Positions 11,199 to 21,146 of a stretch of 45,775 nt of DNA are shown here, piece by piece. Source of the DNA: Lingula anatina. Taxonomy: Eukaryota; Brachiopoda; Lingulata; Lingulida; Lingulidae. The first letter of the stretch is position 1, and every line of letters starts with the position of its first letter. The DNA is taken from NCBI RefSeq assembly GCF_001039355.2, contig NW_019774403.1, positions 483,422 through 529,196 of the forward strand, given 5' to 3'. The notes under the pieces were generated by a model. That model saw only the letters and a list, made by a program, of their open reading frames with translations, was not told where the DNA came from and did not search any database. A program made the translations under genes and the position numbers.

Positions 11199-11339
11199 TT
11201 CACGCACTGTTCATGTAAAACCACTGTGGCATCACCATTCTTAAGAACATTGGTGGCCAGACATGCTCTACAAGAGATGCTGGTCTGAACCATGATTTCA
11301 GCTGACATCGTACTTGCTTTGAAAGAGCCAAGAAGCCTG
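11199..11339 (-). pseudogene. GBP-like exon remnant (matches exon 2584-2448)
   Basis: On the minus strand, after a ccgcag acceptor, the frame reads LLGSFKASTMSAEIMVQT and continues to NVLKNGDATVVL. It is clearly homologous to the third exon of the GBP-like gene, but the donor region is lost and the downstream exon is absent. The order and direction relative to 11871-12204 are conserved. Confidence 0.65.
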
Positions 11340-11870
11340 CGGATACAAAATAAATCATAAGTCCAATTCAGTTTGCTTTCTTAATCATAGGTGACGGTTT
11401 TCAGTGAGATTTAGAGAGAGATTTAGAGAGAGACTTCTCAAATTTGCATCCCGAAGAGTTATATGACCAGTTTTGTGCACTAACGCGACTGCAGAATATG
11501 CTGAATAAACAGTAAAACATGAGCCGTTTATCTCACTTCTTGCAAATTTCATCAGCCACGATATATCTTATTTCGCAGTTACTGTTATTTTACCACACGA
11601 GGAATATATCCAAATATCTTTTTGAACCGATGTTTGCAGTAACAGACGGTTAAAATGATATCAGGCAAAATGCCACTTGGTACCGGGTTCCTGGCCAATC
11701 CCCTAGGACCAACCTTATCAGTGAAAAACATTTCGGAACATTGCAGACAACTCACTGTTTTGTTTTTCTCAATCTTACCAAGGTCATAGTGTATTTATCA
11801 AGTCTGACAAATTATTATAATAGTAGAATTAAATTAGAATTAAATCAAAGTCATCTTATGTGATTTATTT

Positions 11871-12204
11871 ACCTGGACACTACATACAGTATGTCTTTCC
11901 CGCCATGGGTTCAACAGACCTGGGCCCCGTGTCTCGAAAGCATCGCGTATTGCGAATAGCTATATATCAAATAGAGGCTACAATGTATTATATGGGACGA
12001 GTATGGGCGGGTCATGGAATAGAGACGCTTGCGCACGGTCGCAATGCGCGATGCTTTCGAGATACGGGGCCCTGGCCCTCAAACCCACCTGCTGTGATGT
12101 ACATGTATCAACTCTGTCGCTTTTACGATCATACTTAAGTGTCGTCTCTTTTTACTAACCCCTGCCAGGACTGACCCTTTCTCGGGGTTGTACAGAAAAT
12201 CATT
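11871..12204 (-). pseudogene. GBP-like P-loop exon remnant, interrupted by a MITE
   Basis: The minus strand carries FLYNPEKGSVL and a degraded continuation that aligns with the exon at 3658-3393. It is then broken by a palindromic insert (about 11921-12074) exactly where the intact copy has the GPVC codons, and has an in-frame TGA beside the break. It is a dead copy of the first GBP coding exon. Confidence 0.65.
11921..12074. mobile_element. MITE with gggccccgt.tctcgaaagc inverted ends
   Basis: The left end gggccccgtgtctcgaaagc and the right end gctttcgagatacggggccc are inverted copies with one mismatch, and the pairing extends inward through gcatcgcg and attgcga. The intact paralogous sequence at about 3447-3465 (agactgggccctctat) shows the empty site, so this is a real insertion of about 150 bp. 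The target duplication may be the short tgggccc-like sequence, but its exact length is unclear. Confidence 0.75.
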
Positions 12205-12329
12205 GTTCTGTTCTAAATTGTATTTTGTGAGTTCTGTATTCTTCGTCCAAACTTGAGATCAGATATCACGGTCTCTCTCCACGCCTTTCTGTTATACGGA
12301 TTAGTAGACATACAGAGCTATGATATACA

Positions 12330-13010
12330 GTGTTTTTGGTTTTTTCGTTGTTTCTTTATTTATTTATGTATCTATTCATTTATTCTAAGTCAAAAGACAC
12401 GCATCCTGAAGACGTGTATTTGAAAAGGCACGTGTCTGTGCAACGTGCTGTAGGAACCAGACACTGTGCTTATCAAGATGGACAGACGCGAGGTTTCTTT
12501 TCATCCTTGTTTATAAAAATGATAATTCACTATATTTAAACACGTCTCTTCTTACAAGTATAGCATGTATGTGTCTCATGATTTCAGTTGATTTTTGCAC
12601 TATCCTTGCTGAAAATGTAGACAGTGACACGAATATTCTTAGGTCAACAATAAGGTCAGTTCTTCTAGAATCCCTTCTTAAATAGACATTTTTGTGCCAA
12701 TCTGGATACAAATTGCATCAGTTGTTATTTTACCACAGTGGTTTTCAACAAAAAATGACACACTAAAAGTAGTAAGAAATCTTAGTTTGAGAATTCTGAA
12801 AAATTTCAAGGTGGCCGCATACGCCATTAAAAAACATGCACATGTTGTACTGGGCTATATGGTTACCTATAACAAGCACTTCGTTTCTCAGTGTTTTTCT
12901 ATACCTTCAATACCCCTATAATATATAGATTGTAAAAAGTGGCGTGACCAAAAACTCGTTTTAATAAGTTTTAGCCCCATTATCCCCGCTTGTCCCTTTA
13001 TTTTTCATTT
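12330..13010. repeat. Repeat unit, copy 3 of 3
   Basis: It shares cacgtgtctgtgcaacgtgc and cttatcaagatggacag (about 12429-12485), ttcttttcatccttgttta, ggtcagttcttctagaa and the terminal ttttagccccatt with the tandem pair at 4130-5605. It lies at the equivalent place in segmental copy B. Confidence 0.7.
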
Positions 13011-13258
13011 CATCTTTCATTTTTCATTTTATCTTTCTTTTCACCACTGCACTAAAATGCGAAATCACGTGGTATCCTGGGTGCTTTAAACACGTTTTAC
13101 AAAATAAATAAATAGATAAATAAATAAATAAATAAATAAAGGGTGCCTTTAGAGTATTGAAACATGTTAGTTACAGTATATGAATTTAGCAAGTGAGAGC
13201 TGGATACAGAAACGCATGCTACCTGTAGTCAACTGTAAATACAAATAATACTAGCTAC

Positions 13259-13513
13259 CTTCTATATCCTCATGTAATTTGAGGTCGAAAGTTAACCAAT
13301 CAACCCTTCCGTTTCTATCCGATCTTGGCCAATCACGTTTCTAGAGGAAAAGGATAAATCAAGGTGTGGTTTCTTCTGCGCCAAAAGTGCGTTATATAAA
13401 CCAGAGGTTTTCCTTAAGAGCGGCGCAGTTTTCTCTGTAGTCTACTGTTGCAGGAGGTCGTTATACGTAGCATTCGATTGAAAAAGCTGTTAGTTTAAGT
13501 CAACGTTAACATC
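13259..13513 (+). promoter_or_regulatory. SleB gene promoter, CCAAT at 13329-13333, TATA at 13393-13400
   Basis: CCAATCACG and TATATAAA lie 60 bases apart. The region aligns by eye with the OLF-1 promoter from tatcctca through the 5' UTR (taagtcaacg, compare caagtcaacg) and into the first codons. The gcgcagtt element also recurs, a little further from the TATA box than in OLF-1. Confidence 0.7.
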
Positions 13514-15025
13514 ATGAAAATTTTCAATTTTTCATTCCTCGTTTTGCTATATTGTTATTTGACCAGCTCCGGTGCAACTGGGAAAAACTTATGGTAAGTA
13601 CAGTGTATTTAGCTTTTCTTATTATTTAGAATGTATTTTAAATAAGCTGTTGATCGTCATGACATATATACATTACAGAATATAAGGATTAAGGTTAAAT
13701 TTGTTTAATGTAAAAGAGAACATAAGGCTCGCCCATGCATTTGCACGCATCCGTGCAGTGTTTTATGAATTCTCGGATGCCTTATGCACATGTGCATACA
13801 TCCACACGGAAGCGAACCCACACACATATGCACACGCACAAGACCTATCGCGAACGCGGACACGCATGCATACAAAAAACATGAACACACATACGCACAG
13901 GCAGGTGTACCTTTTCATGTTTTATTTATGCTGAAATTCTACAGCACATGCAAAGTGTACATTTCATCGCTGTTGATTAATATACTAACCCCTCTATTAC
14001 AGCACCAGTGCCAACTTTCAAACTGTTGGCCGTGTTGTCCACGGTGAGGCCAGAGGAGAGTCCTTTACTGGTCAACTGGCTGTGGCGTACACCATTGTTA
14101 ACAGAGTGAATCACGGGGGTTACCCGAACACACTCAAGTAAGAATATGTTTACCTTAACAACGAACGCTATTGTAAATATCGCCCGTTAGCGGGATAGGG
14201 GTAGGGGCAAAGAAACTGCGTTTTAGCGGGATTGGATCCAGTGTAAATCAAAATTTGTATACGTTGGGGGTGCTACCGTATACCCATCGAACTTGCTTAT
14301 ATAGACAGACGCAATAGATAAATAGCAATGGACTAATAAGCAACAGCCAGTTTGCTTACTACATGTACTTGCTTGTCATTACTACATGTATAAATCTAAA
14401 CAAAAAACGTCTATTTCGGATTCCTCCTATACATGTATGTACGTCAGAGAAGATAAAATAGTATCATGCTTCATAAGATTGCAATCAACAATTTCTTTGG
14501 TATGTTTTTTGATAAGTCATTCAGTTACTAAGCTCAGAAGTTTTAGGGAGGAGTTTTGTTAGAGCTCCTTGATATTAGTAGGCCTACATGTAAGTTCGAT
14601 CATTTAGTTACATGTAGTTGGTCGGTTCTGTTGTCCGCCGATTAGTGAGTTACATGTAGTAAGCCAGTAAACGAGTAAATACGTTAGCCAGTGAGTGGGT
14701 GCATGAGGGAAATCATTACTTTTACTTTTTCTACAGTAAGGTGGTGTACCAACGATACTCCGGTGGTTACCAATACAACACACTCAGTGAACCCCGTCAC
14801 GACAGAGCTTGGGCTACGTCCAAAGCCAACAATGACTCCACCTATCGTAGGGCAATTCTGGCCGCTAAAGACGCGTTGTGTGGCTACAGGTCAGATCCTA
14901 CTGGCTGCGCAACAGACTACTGCGCGTACGATCCTTGCTCGGCGACAAGATCTAATCGTTACTGGGACGTCTACAATAAGAGGAAGATCGGGAACCATTG
15001 GTTTGTTTGCCGCAGCCCAAAGTGA
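13514..15025 (+). CDS. Secreted SleB-type cell-wall hydrolase (Hydrolase_2 family), no SH3b
   Basis: Exons 13514-13593, 14003-14137 and 14737-15025 splice cleanly (donors atg|gtaagta and caa|gtaaga) to give 167 residues. A signal peptide covers about residues 1-19, followed by SGATGKNLW. The rest is a complete SleB-like domain: VGRVVHGEARGES with the likely catalytic glutamate, TGQLAVAYTIVNRV, YPNTL, VVYQ, then DPTGCATDY, YWDVYN and IGNHWFVC. Bacterial SleB enzymes cleave peptidoglycan glycan strands, as lytic transglycosylases in spore germination. Here it is probably an exported antibacterial or digestive enzyme. Six cysteines match the paralogue at 34892-37463. Exon 1 appears chimeric: its first codons match the OLF-1 signal peptide and its last match the linker exon of that paralogue. 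The family call is strong; the substrate is inferred. Confidence 0.85.
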
Positions 15026-15096
15026 GGTTAAGAAAAAATGAGAAGAATCTGCGTTCTCATCAAATAACGTTGCAAATATGCTTTATGCAAGCTTTA

Positions 15097-15102
15097 AATA
15101 AA
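15097..15102 (+). promoter_or_regulatory. Polyadenylation signal of the short SleB gene
   Basis: AATAAA 72 bases after the stop codon, followed by a GT-rich stretch (cccttgtgtgcagg). Confidence 0.7.
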
Positions 15103-15109
15103 CCCTTGT

Positions 15110-16610
15110 GTGCAGGCCTACTGTAACTGTGTTTAAGAATAGCTGACTGGGCAAAACTTGAGAATGAAATTCCTTCACTTTCGGAGTAATTGCTGTTATA
15201 TGCATATGCGGTTAAATTCTCTTTTCAATGTAGGTAAAATGAACTTCAAGCTCAATGAAAGTTGGTAATTAAACTAAACATCAGCACCCCCAACCGCCAT
15301 CCCTGGTTAATGCAAAATAAAAATGCACATAGGAGATTATGAAATAAATGGTCATCCTCTGTACTCTTTACTGTTGTTTATATTAACTTCAGATTGCACA
15401 GAAGGCTAGCAATTGCCATCAACGGTACATTCTTTCTATTGTAGGAAAACGGTCCATAAAAACGGGAGTAAATGTTGTACTCAATGCAGACACTACAGTT
15501 CTTGTATCTTTCGCATTAAAAGGGGGGTTTAAAAAGCACCATCTTTCCAAATAAATGACCTTTTGATAACAACGAATCCCTCTCCAGCTTCTACACCCAC
15601 AAGTTGTACATGTACACCGTAGTCATGCTAACTCCTGAATAAATAATTTTGCGTGATCAGTCTCACACTGAGCCGCTCATTTACAGTGTAATAAGTACAT
15701 TCCTAATCAAACGTTTTTTCCCATTTTTTCATATCGCTCTATCAGTCTTGCTTCAAACTGCTTAGTGCGTTCATAATTATTTTTTCATTATTTAATACCG
15801 TGCCATCGGTCTTGCCCTACCCCTGTAAATGCCATTTTGCTACTCGCTTTATTATAGCAAATCGGCCCCTTTCTGGGCCCTGCAAGTCCTACCAATAGAC
15901 AACTTGGACGGATCCAATAAAAATCCAAGAATCAAGTCTTTGGATTCTGTGTTTTGAAGGAATTATATTTTTTCTGATAGGGGACTTAAAGTAAACCTTA
16001 TATACCAGCACGTATTCATACAGTGTACATGTAGATGCATCATATTTCTGGCAGTCATGCATACATCACAAGCTTTCTTTTTGACGAAAATAATTAATCT
16101 CTCTCTCCCTCTCTCTCAAAATGATAAAATGACACCTATTAAATGTAGGATGATAAAACTGATAGATGCGTCTCCGTTGTCTAAATGTCGGGTCACAGCT
16201 GTCGATGAGTACCCCCCCGTACATTTCTTCAAATATGCTTTTCAATTTACTGCATATTAATATAATCTGCATAAGAGAATCAAAGTGGATTTGGGACCCT
16301 CCCTTCGTCCCAAACAAAACAGCGCAGTCATATCAACCATTCTCTTTGAAAAGCTAAAAATGGAAACAAAATTCTTGTTTGCATTACCCAATCCTTAGAA
16401 AGATTTAGATTTCACAGTTCTTCGGCCTACTTTTGAGGTGACTGTATTCTACGTGTAGATAAAGTCAAATTTCATCAAGCATGAAACAAATTTTAAAATA
16501 TTACACCCAGGTCTGTTGAAGAACAACAACGAAATCCATGTGTTCCAAGTTCACAATGTTATCAGGAGACGTGACAATCTTTGGCTTACACCCTGACAGC
16601 GGTCTCAGGA
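15110..16610. other. Intergenic, no gene seen
   Basis: AT-rich spacer. Short frames at about 16057-16357 overlap a CT-rich tract and each other on both strands, with no splice context and no recognisable domain. Scattered ACATGTA motifs are present. Confidence 0.55.
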
Positions 16611-16747
16611 AATCGATCTGCAAGGCTATGTCACGGCTAATCATCACGATTGGCCCACACATTTCTTTATGAACCGCGACCGACGAGAACATTATCCTCA
16701 AACTGGGTTTAAGCTGTCATAGGACAGAAAGCACCCATCTTTTCGTT
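16611..16747 (+). promoter_or_regulatory. OLF-2 promoter with inverted CCAAT (ATTGG, 16649-16653)
   Basis: catcacgattgg is shared with the OLF-5 promoter (ATTGG at 40230-40234), followed by cttta and aaccg at the place of the OLF-5 TATAAA. Here the box reads TTTATGAA (16666-16673), a weakened TATA. The downstream gacagaaag is also conserved. This is a homologous promoter pair. Confidence 0.6.
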
Positions 16748-16980
16748 ATGTCAATATTTCAAGTTTTTTTCCTCTGCATATTTCTTCATTTTGGCAGAGG
16801 ACAGAACATTCCGTCAAGTAACCAAAATCAGTTTTCTACACTCCTCGAGTTACTGAAGTTACAAGTTCAAATCGAGAAAGCCAGTGATGTTCTCCACAAG
16901 GAATGCCCAACGCTGTTCCAGCATCCAGACGTCTCCAGCATTTTAAAGCCAGTCATAGGTAGGCTTACACCTGTTAAGTG

Positions 16981-17020
<40 letters not shown>

Positions 17021-19173
17021 AAATTATGATGCCCGATTTTAGTACTGGCAAGCTGGATCCGTCATTCCGAATTCATGCATGTTTAAAAATATTAAGATTA
17101 TTTATTCTTGTATTTTTATATGTTAGCCATTGGAAGAAATTCAGTCCAATAAAAGTACCAATAAAAATTGAACAGAACTGATAAAGTGTCAGTATAACTT
17201 TATAAATTTTTGTTTAATTATTTGAATATACATGTAGATAGCAGATCTTAGTTTTATTACATTTTGGCATAAAAAGCACTTGGGATTAACTTTGTGTTGG
17301 TATTGAGTTTTGTAATTTTGTAATAAAGATTGAAGGAAATTTAAATTATTATTTATCTTGCATGCGTAGGAAAAAGACAGCTGTACTTTGGCGCGTCATC
17401 GGAGGAGATAGAATTTAGGATCAGCCTTGCTAAGCATACTCTAGATTTCTTGACGCAAAGTTACTTGAAGTGCAAAGCCGTGTCACTAAAAGTCACGACA
17501 CCAGGTAAGGTAACATAAGATATCATGAATCCGTTTTAAAGGAGCCAAAATAGTTAAGGTTATCAGAACACCTTCTGTTTATTATATTACAAGAGGTGGA
17601 CCCCGTTTCCATCTTTTAAATGTAAGTGAAATTTAATACTTAATTTATTAACACTTCTACCTCTGGGTAAAATTGATACGCATAAGCTTAGATTTTCAAT
17701 TATACATGTACGATGACTTGCATTTTCGAGGTTAGCTTCTATTTTGGTTGACGTACAATGTATTCAATATGTTAAACGACAGCGGACAGTTTTGGTTTCA
17801 GCATAGCGACATTCAATTTTGACATCGTCCTAGATATCATGAAATAAATCTATCAGATCCTTGCTTTCTTCATATTTGTCGCCGCTTTTAGTTCCCGATC
17901 CATGTTACAGTCAACCGTGTCAAAATAACGGGACGTGCACCGACAGCGGGGACACTGCTATCTGCGCCTGTCTGTCTGGTTTTACCGGCGCCACGTGTGA
18001 CGTAGGTGGGTGCACGTGGACTAGTATGACGTCACAGTGATAACAGTTCTACATAGAGTGGAACAGATGAGTTAAATTATCTATAGACTCTATATCTATA
18101 CTTAAAACGACTTTAAGACGTTAAGTTAATGATTTAATAGCAATATATTGCTATGGGTAATTTAGTATTTTAATACCTACCGGGTATCAGCAATTGATAA
18201 TGAAGTGTACACGTGCATGACATGTTTTCCAGACATCGATGAATGTTCAAGCGCCCATGTGTGAATGGTGCCAGGTGCAAAAACCATCCGGGTTCTTTTC
18301 AATGCGTGTGCTTGGCTGGATTTACAGGAAATTTGTGCGAGAATGGTAAATATTTTTATTTGAAAAGTCGAAAACGTAAAGTAATTGTTTTCACTACTTT
18401 TCTTTTGTTCATTTTGTATTGGCAATTGCCATAGATGATTTAAGTTTGTTTAACTGTCACGGAATACAAACGGTATAGGAACTACCGTATTTGTCAGTAT
18501 TCTGAAGGGGACGCTCCGTAGTCTGATGTTATTTTGATATTGAAGTTTAAGATAAAACAAAATACAAACTTATAAGAATAGTAATAATTAACTTGTTCTT
18601 AATTATTTTATTTATTTTTCGTGTCCTAAGGTAAGCTAAGTAAGTTTAGCCTTGACTATAAGATAAGAGTTGGGTACAAAACTGGGTCATTATTCTAAAA
18701 TTTATTAATTCTTGTTCTTCTATCAAAAATGAAATGGCCATGAATGCATATTGTAAGTGTCGGTGTGCAATCATGGGGATTATAACTGATAATTTTTTAT
18801 TGGTCATGACACAGACACATTTTAAATATTAGCAAAGTCATTATGGAAGATTTATTTGATTAATAATACCAATGGTAACCATGTTATTAAATTATGTATA
18901 TACATGCTGAGTCGTATTGAAATGTTCAAATAATCAGTTTTTTCTTATGCATTTGATAATATTTTTTGCATTGTATTGTCTTGAAATTAATAACCGATTT
19001 ATTGGTCTGTGCATTTTCTCAGACCTTGATGAGTGTGCTAGTAACCCATGCACCGCTGGATCCACGTGTCAAAACCGCCATGGTCACTTTGTGTGCGTTT
19101 GCCCAGCAGGCTTTGCGGGGAATCTTTGCCAGTTTGGTAATACAGTAATGCATGCCAACGTGGAAATAACAAA

Positions 19174-19223
<50 letters not shown>

Positions 19224-19551
19224 TCCCCACCCCCGAGTGTTCTCCTGCAACGCTTTTCGATTTCAATCGATTTTGAAAAATCCTTTTCGCAAAATACAGG
19301 AAATTATCAAACCAAATCAAGTCACTGAAAATACCAAACTGTAGCATATGATCTAGTTAAAAAGGCATGTCTTGTTAATTTTTTCAGCAAAAAAGGGCAA
19401 TCGTGTATATACTGTCCTTACGCAGTCCTTACAGTCCTTTTATAGCCCTTACAGTCATTTTGATGTAAACTTTTAAGCTCATTTGACGGATGTAGTCCAT
19501 CTGACGTTACTCTCTCGTCCAAAAAGGAGAGCGAAATTACAGCGAAACTCT

Positions 19552-19591
<40 letters not shown>

Positions 19592-21109
19592 AGATATCAG
19601 CGAATGTTTTAGTCGGCCGTGCCAGCGGGGAGGAACGTGTATGGATTTAGTTAACGGCTATAGATGCATCTGCCCTGCTACACATTATGGAAAACAATGT
19701 GAAGGTTAATTAAGTTGAAGCAATGAGATTTATTATTTGTACACGTAAAATATCAGAGCAACCTTATCTATCTACTGAGAAGAAGTAAATTAGAAAAAAT
19801 GTTACATAACACATGAATAACAGTAAAAACACACACATTTGTTGGGGTGGTTGAAAAGGTGTCTGACAGGTGTTTGCTTTCATAATTCAGTATACTGCTG
19901 AATTCTTATGCTCTGAAGGGCGGTTATCAAGCCGATTCTGCCACCAGGCCTCTTTCATAAGTGTGCTGTCGGTACGTTTGCTATTTAGATGTGTGTATAC
20001 ATTCTCCGGCTCGTTCTTTCGGGGAATGGGATTTCTGTTTGCATTAAGATTGTATAAAATTTAAAATTTAAAATTAAAAAAAAATGTCATTTCAAAAGGC
20101 CCCTTGACGATCGGTCGAAGAGTCATGCCAAAGATAAAAATCTCGTTCAGCCTCTTTGAAAACGCTTTTACTTTTAAATAGCAGTTAGGTAGTACCTTTT
20201 ACAAATCGTATATAGTAATTTGATCACTCTTGATTCACTCTGAACGTAAAATTCATCATTTTCTTACCTGCTCATAATTATTGAAAATAACTCATTGCTT
20301 TTATAGGGAAGAAATGTATGTCTGGCGGCTCTATTAGAATTGAGAACACATCGATGGTCTTACAGTATAGTACAGCAGCACTGTATTACCTTTCTTGGAT
20401 GATGGACTCTCATCCAGCTAACCTCAGCGCTGCAAACCGAGTGTGGCTGTTCAAAGGATATGGAAATAATGTAATCTCTGTATATGAAACTGTAGAAGAC
20501 ATGAAGCGTGGCATACAAAGTGCGTCAATTACACTTCCATACAACTGGGCCGGTACCGGACATGTTGTGTACAAAGGAAATTTGTATTTTCAGCGTTTGA
20601 AAACTCAGAATATTTTAAAATATGACATCCAGAAAATGGCGCTTATGGCAGAAAATCACATGAAAGACGTAGGCAGTGGCAACACATGTTCCTATGGTTG
20701 GGGCGGTTACACTACCACTGACTTTGCCGTGGACGAGTACGGACTGTGGTTAGTGTACGGGAACAGGAGTAACAACTGTAACCTGGTCATCGCCAAGATC
20801 AACCCAGACACTCTCAACGTGGAGAAATCGTGGGAGACGACCACTGATATCAGGAAAGTTGGAAACACGTTCATGAAATGTGGCGTGCTTTACGCCACGA
20901 ATTCCTACAATGCTCAGTCAAATTACATCCGCTATACCTATGATACCAACACTGGGAAACAAGAGACGCTTTCCTCGAATAAGATCTCGTTCAAACAACC
21001 TGGTACATACAACACCATGTTAGATTACAACCCCCATGATGGTCTTTTGTATTACGCTGATAGTAGGGACGGATATATTGCAACGTTTCCAATTGTCCTA
21101 TCAGTGTAA
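16748..21109 (+). CDS. OLF-2: secreted EGF-olfactomedin protein
   Basis: Exons: 16748-16958, 17370-17504, 17892-18005 (EGF), 18233-18345 (EGF, one base short), 19023-19136 (EGF), 19594-19704 (EGF), 20307-21109 (OLF). All introns are phase 1. Leaving out the 113-base exon the product is 495 residues: signal peptide (about 1-19, ending FGRG), helical neck to 115 with cysteines in KECPTLF and YLKCK, EGF modules at 116-153, 154-191 and 192-228, OLF domain 229-495. The DLDEC start of the second EGF suggests a calcium-binding type. The OLF part shows [26 protein letters not shown] and [12 protein letters not shown]. The 18233-18345 exon is frameshifted to TGA by a one-base deletion. As it is flanked by phase-1 introns it can be skipped without harm; otherwise the gene is a pseudogene, or the base is a sequencing error. 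Confidence 0.8.
16980..17020. repeat. (CT)n-(GT)n run behind OLF-2 exon 1
   Basis: A CT run followed by GT, starting 22 bases after the exon 1 donor. CT runs occur at the same place in the OLF genes starting at 22158, 29247 and 40315. Confidence 0.9.
18233..18345 (+). pseudogene. Frameshifted EGF exon inside OLF-2
   Basis: It matches the intact 114-base EGF exon of OLF-5 at 41678-41791 (QCVCL.GFTG, LCENG), but is 113 bases long. The missing base lies in tgttcaagcgcccatgtg, after which the frame meets TGA. Acceptor and donor are intact. Confidence 0.8.
19176..19223. repeat. (CT)n-(CA)n run behind an EGF exon
   Basis: It lies 40 bases behind the EGF exon at 19023-19136. Degenerate remnants (tctctctttcaatcttacacaca, and tctctctttcacacaca) lie behind the homologous exons of OLF-5. 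Confidence 0.9.
19555..19587. repeat. (TA)n microsatellite next to an acceptor
   Basis: About 16 TA units that end 6 bases before the acceptor of the EGF exon at 19594. The pyrimidine tract of that acceptor is therefore almost absent (only ttg-tag), which may weaken inclusion of the exon. Confidence 0.9.
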
Positions 21110-21140
21110 CAAGATTTCGGCTTCGGGCAAAAAGCCAAGA

Positions 21141-21146
21141 AATAAA
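21141..21146 (+). promoter_or_regulatory. Polyadenylation signal of OLF-2
   Basis: AATAAA 32 bases after the stop in the shared OLF 3' UTR block (agtgtaacaagatttcgg... ccaagaaataaaaag). Confidence 0.8.

Larger units (their letters stand above)
10560..13560. repeat. Segmental duplication, copy B (partner 1910-6690)
   Basis: Landmarks occur in the same order as in copy A: the gtttctgcattta / cacaagtcttttaaag block (10614, 10685), a GBP exon remnant (11199-11339), a second GBP exon remnant (11871-12204), one copy of the 0.7-kb repeat, then a TATA promoter and the start of a signal-peptide exon. Homology stops inside that exon at about 13556-13564. Copy B is shorter because it carries only one repeat unit. 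Confidence 0.75.

Noticed and set aside
14691-15041. 116-codon open frame over the last exon of the short SleB gene
   Set aside because: Shifted frame of the real exon at 14737-15025. It only resembles the 37099 frame because the exons are paralogous.
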